This document shows, piece by piece, positions 12,189 through 21,503 of a DNA stretch of 64,000 nucleotides. Below the pieces are notes generated by a model. That model had not been told where the DNA came from. It did not search any database and was given only the letters and a program-made list of their open reading frames with translations. The stretch covers positions 62,001-126,000 of the forward strand of contig CAJQUW010014298.1 of NCBI GenBank assembly GCA_907163375.1, read 5' to 3'. Each line of letters begins with the position of its first letter. Positions within the stretch are counted from its first letter, which is position 1. Both the position numbers and the translations under genes were made by a program. This DNA is from Prostheceraeus crozeri. Taxonomy: Eukaryota; Platyhelminthes; Polycladida; Euryleptidae.

Positions 12189-13081
12189 GGCTCTGTGTTG
12201 GGTCCTTTTGCATTCTCCGTAGCAATTTCAGATCTAATTTGCTCATCAAAGATTGGAACATCATTATATAATATGCTGACGATATCTACCTTATCATCCC
12301 GCCGAATAGCTTCAACTCCACAGAGATTGAATTGTCCTCAATATGTAACTGGGCAGAAGAAAACAACATGAAAATCAATGCTTCAAAGTTTAAAGAAATT
12401 ATCCTCATAAAACCGAGAGCTCAACAAGAACATAAACCACTACCTCAGATAAAGGGACATCAAGAACTAGCCATTTTTTAGCAGTCACATTCACCGATCG
12501 CCTAAAAATTGACACTCATGCTTATCAACAATCAAATCAAGAAATGCAACCGAAGTTTGTACGCCATCAAAATTATTAAGAACCGCTTTGAGAAGCCTCA
12601 GTCTGTCCAAGTTTACGACGCTCTTGTCCTCAATCGTCTCTTTTACACGATGCCAAGACGGTGGGGCTTCGCCAAACAAAATGACAGGAGACGATTTACG
12701 AGTTACGTAAATAGAAGCATCAAAATCAAATCTGAAAGGCGATCAACATTCAAGACACTATTGCAAAAATTGAAAACCGCTTGTTCAAGAAGGTCAGTAC
12801 CAACAAAACGCATCCACTATACAAGTTTCTTCACCCTAGGATAAACCACGACCGGAATCTAAGAAGAAGACCGTATTAATTACAAAGAACAGTGAACAAA
12901 AACAACATCGGAAGGAACTTTTCAACCGAATACTTCACACTGACTTTACCCCGCCTTTTGTATCCCACTCCTTTTATCTGACTGGCTTACAAAGTAACTT
13001 ACATAATTGCTTTTTTTCATCAATTGTAATCCATCATGCGTTTGTCATATCGGAATAAGGCTTTTAATTATTATTATTAAT
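12189..13081 (+). mobile_element. LINE 3' fragment (reverse transcriptase to tail)
   Basis: The fragment is 5'-truncated in the reverse transcriptase domain. At 12189 a frame reads GSVLGPFAFSVAISDL, the conserved block before the catalytic loop. After a frame change the loop YADDIYLIIP appears at 12272, followed by CNWAEENNMKINASKFKEII, the motif after the active site. The same frame resumes after two stops at 12509-12844 with the thumb and C-terminal style seen in CR1/jockey-type elements (NRSLYAIKIIKNRF, YDALVLNRLFYTM). Downstream code resembles HP.YKFLHPRINHDRNLRRRP with breaks. The 3' end is a short TTATTATTA run at about 13065-13081, a usual LINE tail type. It lies directly after repeat R1. 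Confidence 0.8.
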
Positions 13082-13249
13082 TTATACGCTGGTTTTTTGA
13101 GGCAAAGTTGATGGGTACGTGATTCAAGTGGTCATATAAGCTATCGCATGATGCAGAGAATTTTGGTTAAATTCGAAAGAAGATCCAAGAGTCAGACTTA
13201 AAAATTCTTTAAGTTTAAAGACAAAGTATGAAATTGAAGGAGAGAAGCT

Positions 13250-13390
13250 GATTGCAAATTCGTTCGAGGTCAAACCTTAAGATGTAAAAATGCCAACTTT
13301 GATTATATTGGAAAGCATCAAGAGGATAACGTGCAATTAAGGATTTAGCATCAATTCGTGCTAGATGAATTATCAATGAGGCCAATATGG
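13250..13390 (+). repeat. Fragment paralogous to the LINE segment at 15264-15405
   Basis: The segment AATTCGTTCGAGGTCAAACC and the following ~110 bp align with 15264-15405, ending in both at ATCAATGAGG. In one frame both copies read FVRGQT(F/L)RC(E/K)NANFDYIGK, and most differences are conservative. The second copy lies in the C-terminal part of a LINE, so this is probably another piece of the same family. Confidence 0.5.
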
Positions 13391-13599
13391 GCGTCAACTG
13401 TTTGAGAAGCAATTTTCTGCCACTTATTCAGCTTTTCATATATGTTGTCATATGGAAGGCTGTCTATGAAAAAGCGATAAGCAGATATCGAAAAGGTGAA
13501 CATGTGTCAACTCATCAATGCGATCACAATCAGATGACGCGCTTTAACAGTAGGCCCTACGCATACACATTTCGTCACTAAATGACTTGCTAAGTCTTT

Positions 13600-13990
13600 T
13601 TAAGTCTCATCACATTCTTGCAAAGTCTGATCAGAACTTATTTTATGTAAGATCTTACATTTCCTGACCAGAAAGTATCAGACTTACGAAGTCTTATCTT
13701 TTGCAAAATCTTTTCAGATCTTACCAGTTGATAATTGAAATTAAAGTCTATTAAAATTTAGAACTTGAAGTCCGAATATAGTGCGGAGATCAGACGACAT
13801 CAATGGTTTTGGTTGTTAAATGACCTTGATGGAGCATCAGTGCACTGGATACATGTAGACAAACGCAAAATATAAGGCTTTTTCAACTTAAAAGATTTCT
13901 AGAAAATCACAAATAAGATCTTATAAGATATGATAAGATTTGCTAATCAGACTTAGAACGACTGATACTTTCTGGTCAGAACTTGTGAGA
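13600..13990. repeat. MITE-like imperfect inverted repeat with AAGTCT words
   Basis: An exact 18-bp inverted pair, CTGACCAGAAAGTATCAG at 13664-13681 and its complement at 13962-13979, forms the core of arms about 80 bp long. Both arms are full of AAGTCT/AAGATCTTA words. No gene lies between the arms. The outer limits are unclear. Confidence 0.5.
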
Positions 13991-14589
13991 CTTCCTGCTG
14001 ATCGCATACACATAGATGCGCAGATCGACAGCACACTTTTTCTTAGAAAAGATAATGAAATAATGCGATAATAATTAAAAAAAAGTTGATGGCGTGCTTT
14101 CGTCGATCCTCCATCGCGTATTATCTATCGCTGTGTCTGCATGTTTGAAGAGATCCTGAGTTTAATACACTAACAACATTTAAGATATAATTTTAGCGTC
14201 TGATATACCTAGGTCGCGCGATGATCTAACTCTAAATTCGTGACAATTGTGACATAAGCTTATTTAGAAAAGACAACAATGTTAACCGAAAAGAGAAGAA
14301 ACATTGGAATAAAATTATCAAACTTCAATTTTAAAAAGAAAGGTAATTGATTATATGCTACTTCAATTGATAAAAGACAGTAACACACAATACCACGGAT
14401 TTTATAAAAAGAGAGTCTCAAAATCACTGGCCGACTAGTAATCTATGGACACGATTTGCAGCATGGAGAGATTTGCAGATAGAAAATAGAAAATTCTAAC
14501 ATGCGATAATGAAAATCATCCAAGCACCCATTTGAAAATGAATATATAAGAGTCATGGTAATTTCAATGATTAATTAAAGTTGTCGTGA
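13991..14589. other. No supported gene
   Basis: AT-rich sequence without a long open frame or recognisable repeat end. Confidence 0.5.
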
Positions 14590-15560
14590 TGAGAACTAAA
14601 GCCGTTCTCCAATTCATTCGGGTCAACATTATTTCTGATCTTCATAAATGACCTCAGCCTTCAAGCCTGTAAGTATGACATTCATATTTACTGTAGCAAT
14701 GCTGCTCTATATATACAGCTGCAGCGTCTGTCTGAAACATCAATGCTGATTTGAATTTGGATCTTCTGATTATACGAAATTAGTGCTCTTTCAATGAGCT
14801 GACAGATGACAATTAACCCGAAGAAAACTTCTTGTATGTTGCTTGTGCCCCACCAACGTCGGCGTTTTCTCAAAGGCAATTTACAAGTCATATGGCGATC
14901 TTATAAAAGTTATTTTGGTAAAAGATTTGCTGCAAGTTTTATTTTGCCTCTTTTTGAATACTGTATACTGTTTTTGGTCGTAAATCTTGATAAAGTGTAG
15001 AATTGACAAGCTGCTGCCTGCTGCACAAAACCATGTGAACAGTTCTGCAAGTTAGGCCTGCTGATCATGTTCCAAGTATATGTTTGAGAACATGGGTTGG
15101 CCGCATATTCGAGCACTGGTCAAGTACAAAGCCTCAATCATGGTATACAACTCCGGTAATAATGAAATGATCCCATCTTATGTGTCACTTATTGAAGTTC
15201 CGCCAACAAACTAGATCCCTTCGATCTTGCTCAGATAACAAATATTAAGCTCCTCACCGAATCAAATTCGTTCGAGGTCAAACCTTCAGATGCGAAAATG
15301 CAAACTTTGATTATATTGGAAAGCATCAAGATGATAGCCTTCAGTTTTGCTGTGAAGGACTTATGGTATCAATTCTATTGACCTACAGGCTATAAATTAT
15401 CAATGAGGACTTTGATTAGAATGAGACGTTTGGATTTATGCGACCTTCAATATTTGATTCACTACCGATAAGAATATAACACAGCGAATCACTTGACATC
15501 TTCAAGAGAGAATGCTTCACCTTCTTTCTGTTAAATCATGTACTTACATGTAATTCTTAC
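14590..15560 (+). pseudogene. Degenerate LINE ORF2 (reverse transcriptase to C-terminus)
   Basis: Pieces in several frames follow the order of a non-LTR retrotransposon ORF2. SNAALYIQLQRLSE stands where the active-site loop (ADDT.LYI) should be, near 14697-14735. MTINPKKTSCMLLVPHQRR (14806-14862) is the motif after the active site. FILPLFEYCILF (about 14938-14973) matches the thumb segment. KYMFENMGWPHIRALVKYKA (15074-15133), followed by SIMVYNSGNNEMIPSYVSLI, matches the conserved C-terminal L...GW......YK....Y block. FDSLPIRI and FKRECFTFFLLNHVL (about 15451-15545) close the protein. The aspartates of the catalytic loop are lost and there are many stops, so it is long dead. A CR1/jockey-like clade is likely but not proven. 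Confidence 0.7.
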
Positions 15561-16085
15561 TCATGAAGTTTAGCATTAGCCTGGGTATTTTTACTCCTTG
15601 TGCTACTGTCTAAGTGTACATGTCATTTGCGCGATCCTATTGAGAAAAGGACCTCATCCTAATGGGTTTTTGAGGGTAAATGAAGATAAGCTCAATAATA
15701 ACAATGATCCGCAAGTTCATGAATGTCATGTTGTTGTGACCATGGGATTATAAGGCAGCTCATACATGTAGAAGAACTCAATGAAGCTTTCGCGTGGCAG
15801 CAAGTTAAAATTGAACAGTCTTGACCCATCATCGGGCAAAAAGGATATTCTTCAATCTGCTTGTAGGCCAGCTACTAACTTTTATTCCGCATAGCGCCCC
15901 ACACACCTTCAACACAAACGTCTCATGCACTGTACACATTGAAAAAAACGATGGTCATCAGAAGAATGTGTTATATACTAGGAAAATGGGTGTGAAATTG
16001 GAGCTACAATGGTCCACTATACTAAAAAGAATAAAATTGAGCTAATACTACACACTATGTACGACTTAAGACTTTGACTAAAAAT
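15561..16085. other. No supported gene
   Basis: This may include LINE 3' untranslated sequence. The frame at 15821-16045 has no recognisable motif. Confidence 0.45.
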
Positions 16086-16149
16086 ATCATGAGTAGTAAG
16101 TAAAACTCCACTTCTGGATAGCGCAAGATGGCCGCCGTCGTGGCTGCGT

Positions 16150-17050
16150 CCCCCCCCCCTCTGGCACGGCAGTGTGTCGTGGTCGGCCGCCGTGGTGCTT
16201 CGTGTCTGAGTCCCCCCCCCCTCTGGAACGACAGAGGTTGTGGTCTGTCGTGGTGTGCCGGCCAGGTGGGTCCACGTTCACAACATGTTCGCTGACGTCC
16301 CCCCCCCCCCTCTGCAACGATAGAGTGTGAGACTCGGGTGCGTGGGTCCGACCGCCTGGTGGACGTGGGCGACCGTCTAGGTGGACGTGGGCGACCGCCA
16401 GGATTAGTCTTGAGGCTATAGTGTGTGATGTTTTTGGTGCAATCTGCTGAATGTTGGGTTGTAAAATGGGTTGTTTCGAGTGGAAGGAGTGGTCGGATGA
16501 GAAAACGGAGGTCAGATTCGGATTCAGCGTGAAATTCTGCATCGGTAGGGTGAGTTTCAAGGCAATCGGCGAGAAAAACTGATTCTTCAAAATTTTGACA
16601 TATAATGTGGGACGTTTTGGTGTGTAGCGCCCAAACGAAGCATCGGATGAGAAAACGGAGGCCAGATTCGGAATCTACGTGAAATTTTGGGTTAGGAAGG
16701 ATGTTTCCAGCGAAATCGGAGAGAAAAAATTTTCGGCTGACGCCCCCCCCCTCTGGACAGCTTGCTTCGATTTTGGCTTCTAGTGGACGGATTTTGTCGT
16801 GCGATAGCTCGTTTGAAAGCTAAGTGTGAGACAAATTCAGTGAAAGAATCGGCTTGTTCCTATCTGTCTTCGTTCAAAAGTTAGAGCGGTTACAAGATTT
16901 TAGGTCGGAGCTCGCTCACCTGAAAAAATCCTAAGTGTCAGAGTGACTTTGTCTGGGTAAAATTTTGAAAATTTTCCAAAGTGTGGAATTTCGACCTGGG
17001 ACCGTCACCAAAACATTTTTCATCAAATTTCACTGACCTCCCCCCCCCCT
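16150..17050 (+). repeat. Five C-run boxes of the left arm (mirror G-run boxes in the right arm)
   Basis: Runs of 8-12 C followed by TCTGG or TCTGC lie at about 16150, 16212, 16299, 16743 and 17040. On the right arm they appear as CAGAGGGGGGG at about 20310, 20249, 20163, 19724 and 19425. The three outer boxes also carry CTCTG six bases before CAGAG, so each can form a 5-bp stem next to the G run. They sit upstream of a TATA box on the same strand, which would suit promoter or G-quadruplex roles. Function is inference. Confidence 0.6.
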
Positions 17051-17200
17051 CTGGACAGCTTGCTTCGATTTTGGCTTATAGTGGACGGATTTTGTCGTGC
17101 GATAGCTCGTTTGAAAGCTAAGAGTGAGACAAATTCAGTGAAAGAATCGGCTTGTTCCTATCTGTCTTCGTTCAAAAGTTAGAGCGGTTACAAGATTTTG
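16743..17200 (+). repeat. Direct duplication of about 160 bp inside the left arm
   Basis: The block from the C run through GTGGACGGATTTTGTCGTGC, GATAGCTCGTTTGAAAGCTA and GAGCGGTTACAAGATTTT occurs at 16743-16903 and again at 17041-17200, a shift of 298 bp. The right arm carries both copies too (about 19268-19435 and 19575-19730), so the duplication predates the palindrome or was copied with it. Confidence 0.75.
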
Positions 17201-17357
17201 GGACATTGGTGAAAAACGACAGAGTTAGAATTTGGGACGTTTTGGGCTGTAGCTTCAAAACGAACTATCGGATTGGTAAACGGATTGCCAGATTTGGAAT
17301 CAAACTTGATGTTATTGTCCATTGGATCATCATCCATGTGAAATCACAGCATTTCTT

Positions 17358-17365
17358 TATAAATA
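17358..17365 (+). promoter_or_regulatory. TATA box in each arm of the palindrome
   Basis: TATAAATA lies at 17358-17365 on the plus strand, with its mirror copy at 19110-19117 on the minus strand. Both face the centre of the palindrome. A consensus GTAAGT...TTTTCAG intron-like stretch of 68-69 bp follows about 100 bp downstream in each arm (17468-17536; 18939-19006 on the minus strand). This order fits a polymerase II promoter and leader, but no transcript data are available. Confidence 0.45.
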
Positions 17366-17683
17366 GCGAGCCTTCCACAGTGAGTATCATTCCATCGTTG
17401 AATCACACGAGTGTCGGACGCACATTTTCTCTCTCTTTTTCCATGTTCTATTATTTCCAACTAAATGGTAAGTCGCTACTTCCCTCCCTCTCCTCCCTTG
17501 AACGTAAACTTAATACAAATCTTTTTTCATTTTCAGGCATCTACTCCATCTGCTGCACTAGTAGGACAAAATGGCGGTCAAACGTTACAAGGTTCGCTAC
17601 GGTCAGATCATCTACAACTGAGGCAGTGGAAGAAACATCCAAGGTACATAATCCTACTCGCTACAGCGTAATTTAAACAAGCC

Positions 17684-18121
17684 TTGCGTTATGATGATCA
17701 TAGCGTAGTACTCCAAACGGGAATTGCTCCCTTCCACGGATGTAAGATAATGCACAATCAGTATGGGGACTACATACTGAATCCCGTGAGTCCGTACATT
17801 CGCCACCAACTTGATATTATTGAGGAGTACGTGACTTTAAATATGGACATTCTACTCCTCTTGTCCAAGAGTGGAAGGCGAGAGATGACAAGGTTACTCC
17901 CTATTAGAAAGATTTGGGATGGTAATCACATTTGCCTACCGGTATCACATTGGTGTACTTACTATAGAAGGAGGGAGATCATTCTAATACCCATCAGATG
18001 TGATGAGCTCGGGAAAGGTACTTGGGATTTCCTTTTCATAGTGAATGGACTATATTATGGTCGAACAAGGATAATAAATAGCCTCTCTCTCCATGCATAT
18101 GGATTCCATCCTATATATTAA
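17684..18121 (+). other. Open stretch of 145 codons in the left arm, unknown
   Basis: An open frame, counted from a TTG, runs to the inner end of the left arm and stops at 18119-18121. It encodes a basic, moderately hydrophobic sequence without cysteine pairs or motifs I recognise. The mirror region on the right arm is not open. It lies downstream of the TATA box and the intron-like stretch, so it might be part of a fossil gene of the element. It might also be chance, since no family match is known to me. Confidence 0.3.
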
Positions 18122-20384
18122 CTATACCTTATTACCCTCATCACCCGAGATAACTAAAACCGAAACACCCAAGTCTACGACATCAAAGCACATATAAGAG
18201 AATTGTCATAGTGTTGAGTTAGGTAAGGTCTAGTAATTCTCATTCTTTGTTTTGCGTTTTGATGTTGCATTCTTCTCCGACTTGCGCTTCGTACCATGCT
18301 GTTAAGGATTTGATCAATTATGTCGTCCACGTGGGTGGTTTCGGAATATTAGATGGATTCCATATGCATGGAGAGAGAGGCTATTTTATTATCCTTGTGT
18401 CGACCATAATATAGCCCATTCACTTTGAAAAGGATTATCCCAAGTACCTTCTCCGAGCTCTACACATCTGATGGGGTATTGAATGATCTCACTCCTTCTT
18501 ATTGTAAGTACACCAATGTGATACCGGTAGGCAAATGTGATTACCATCCCAAATCTTTTTCTATAGGGAGTATATTGTCAATCTCTCGCCTTTCCACTCT
18601 TGAGCAAGAGGAGTAGGAAGGTCCATATTTAAGCTCACGTTACTCCTCAATAATATCAAGTTTGGTGGCGAATTGTACGGATCACGGGGATCAGTATGTA
18701 GTCCCCATACTGATGTGTGCATTATCTTGACATCGTTGGAATGGGAGCATTCCCGTTTGGAGTACTAGCCTATGATCTCATAACGCAAGGCTTGTTTAAA
18801 TTTACGCTGTAGCGGTATAGGATTATGTACCTTGGATGTTTCTTCCACTGGCCTCAGTTGTAGATGATCTGACCGTAGCGAACCTTGTAACGTTTGACCG
18901 CCATTTTGTCCTTCTAGTGCAGCAGATGGAGTAGATGCCTGAAAATGAAAAAAGATTGTATTAAGTTTACGTTCAAGGGAGGAGAGGGAGGGAAGTAGCG
19001 ACTTACCATTTTAGTTGGATAATAGAACAGGGAACTAGAGAGAGAGAAAATGTGCGTCCGTCACTCGTGTGATTCAACGATGGAATGATTCTCACTGTGG
19101 AAGGCTCGCTATTTATAAAGAAATGCTTGATTCTCATTGGATGATGATCCTCATTGGACAATAACATCAAGTTGATTCCAAATCTGGCATCCGTTTACCA
19201 ATCCGATAGTTCGTTTTGAAGCTACAGCCCAAAACGTCCCAAATACTAACTCTGTCGTTTTCACCAATGTCCAAAATCTTGTAACCGCCTCTAATTTTTG
19301 AACGAAGACCAGATAGGAACAAGCCGATTCTTTCACTGAATTTGTCTCACTCTTAGCTTTCAAACGAGCTATCGCACGACAAAATCCGTCCACTGGAAGC
19401 CAAAATCGAAGCAAGCTGTCCAGAGGGGGGGGGGGGAGTCAGTGAAATTTGATGAAAAATGTTTTGGTGACGGTCCCAGGTCGAAATTCCACACTTTGGA
19501 AAATTTTCAAAATTTTACCCATACAAAGTCACTCTGACACTTAGGATTTTTTCAGGTAAGCGAGCTCCGACCTAAAATCTTGTAACCGCTCTAACTTTTG
19601 AACGAAGACAGATAGGAACAAGCCGATTGTTTCACTGAATTTGTCTCACTCTTTGCTTTCAAACGAGCTATCGCACGACAAAATCCGTCCACTAGAAGCC
19701 AAAATCGAAGCAAGCTGTCCAGAGGGGGGGCGTCAGCCGAAAATTTTTTCTCTCCGATTTCGCTGGAAACATCCTTCCTAACCAAAAATTTCACGTAGAT
19801 TCCGAATCTGGACTCCGTTTTCTCATCCGATGCTTCGTTTGGGCGCTACACACCAAAACGTCCCACATTCTATGTCAAAATTTTGAAGAAACAGTTTTTC
19901 TCGCCGATTGCCTTGAAACTCACCCTACCGATGCAGAATTTCACGCTGTATCCGAATCTGACCTCCGTTTTCTCATCCGACCACTCCTTCCACTCGAAAC
20001 AACCCATTTTACAACCCAACATTCAGCAGATTGCACCAAAAACATCACACACTATAGCCTCAAGACTAATCCTGGCGGTCGCCCACGTCAACCTAGACGG
20101 TCGCCCACGTCAACCAGGCGGTCGGACCAACTCACCCGAGTCTCACACTCTGTCGTTGCAGAGGGGGGGGGGACGTCAGCGAACATGTTTGTGAACGTGG
20201 ACCACCCGGCCGGCTACACACGACAGACCACACCTCTGTCGTTCCAGAGGGGGGGGGGACTCAGACACGAAGCACCACGGCGGCCGACCACGACACTCTG
20301 CCGTGCCAGAGGGGGGGGGGACGCAGCCACGACGGCGGCCATCTTGCGCTATCCAGAAGTGGAGTTTTACTTACTACTATCATG

Positions 20385-21429
20385 TACGGCAAATAATATG
20401 TCTTCATTTGAATTTGCTTATAATACAGGCTTACTTCATAATATGACTAATATTAGGCCTGTATGGAATTCTATATTTATTCTTTATTCATCTTCGCATG
20501 TCCTGATTTGATGCTTTAGCTTTTAAATTAGTACTTCTGCCATTAGTTCTGACACTGATTAAGTAGATTTCGATTTGCAGTGTACTTCAGTTCAATATTG
20601 AGTAAGGATTATTAAACAGATATTGTCGGAGCTTCTTTGCCGAACTGTGCGTACACATGTTGATAGTGGACTTTCAGTATTCACTTTATTGCTTGGTTGA
20701 AATTACCCGGTGGTTTCACTGCTTTCTCTTTTCTTAAAGAACCCCATGAGCATCTGTATGTCTATCTCAAAGCTGAGAGCCTGCGGGAGGATGATCTGAC
20801 GTTGTAGAATGCATGCATTTTGGTTTCATAAATCCGAAAGGAGTTTTTAAAAATGAACTGGTTTCTTGAAGCATCTCTCATATTACTAAAACTTATTATG
20901 ACTTTAAAGTTCAATTTATAGAGAACATCAAGCTGTTGTGATGCAGACGCCGTTAAGTGACAATTCCAAGTAAATGAAGTGAGGTTGTCAGCTGCTTGAA
21001 TTATCTTGAATTCAACATCCTGATTGTGCTAAATATAGTGGCAAGGGTTTTCCCGCGACATCCTCGTTGTCATGCCCGTTGTAAGCCAATGTGGCAGATT
21101 GATGAACATAATCGAGACAGAGCTTGCGATGCCTGGATTGATGACTGGATATGATAGCAGATGTAATAATATTTCGTACAGCAGTGGCCGCAGTTCAGGT
21201 AAGCCACGTGGAATTAACCCAGGGTGGCCAGACGTCCCATCTTTACTGGCACAGTCCTGGTTTGGGCTCACTCGTCCCGGCTTCCCGAAAGTGTCTCTCA
21301 GAACAGATATGCTCCGGTTTTGCAGTATCTCTGCTTTGTGACGTATTATTTATTCATTGATTATTATTGCCTTGACAACTGATGTGTGGTGGTGAGGATT
21401 TGATCCTGCCAATTGACAGAGTCGCATAA
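20385..21429. other. No supported gene
   Basis: Short overlapping open frames near 21029-21360 cover both strands and show no motif. No repeat ends are evident. Confidence 0.5.
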
Positions 21430-21503
21430 GTGGCTCGTAGCTCAGTTGGTTAGAGCACAGGTCTAGTTAACCTTGGTCGTAGGTTCGAATCCTACCAGCC
21501 GCA
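21430..21503 (+). tRNA. tRNA-like gene, apparent anticodon AGT (Thr), possibly SINE-derived
   Basis: The stretch has a good A box (TAGCTCAGTTGG), a D stem GCTC/GAGC, an anticodon loop CTAGTTA, and a perfect T arm GTAGG-TTCGAAT-CCTAC that is also a perfect B box. Reading AGT at the anticodon would make it tRNA-Thr. Several points are against a normal gene. The acceptor stem has an extra or unpaired base and one mismatch, the lowest anticodon-stem pair is C-T, and base 37 is T. It could be a pseudogene, or the head of a tRNA-derived repeat. No intron and no encoded CCA are seen. Confidence 0.55.

Larger units (their letters stand above)
16092..20378. mobile_element. 4.29-kb palindromic mobile element with 6-bp target duplication
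   Basis: The two arms (about 16092-18119 and 18345-20378) are inverted copies of each other over some 2 kb, with a spacer of about 225 bp. The element starts AGTAGTAAGTAAAACTCC and ends with the exact complement. It is flanked on both sides by ATCATG (16086-16091 and 20379-20384), a 6-bp target duplication. Six-bp duplications and AG...CT ends are known for Polintons, but no polymerase, integrase, protease or capsid part is visible. If related, it is a fossil reduced to its ends and flanking parts. The arms differ from each other by scattered changes, so the copy is not very recent, and the right arm's coding-like part is broken in several places. A foldback element of an unknown class is the alternative. 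Confidence 0.8.

Noticed and set aside
16087-16590. 167-codon minus-strand frame in the left palindrome arm
   Set aside because: It runs through C-run boxes and GC-rich repeats, its composition (R, P, G, H) follows from those runs, and no domain is seen.
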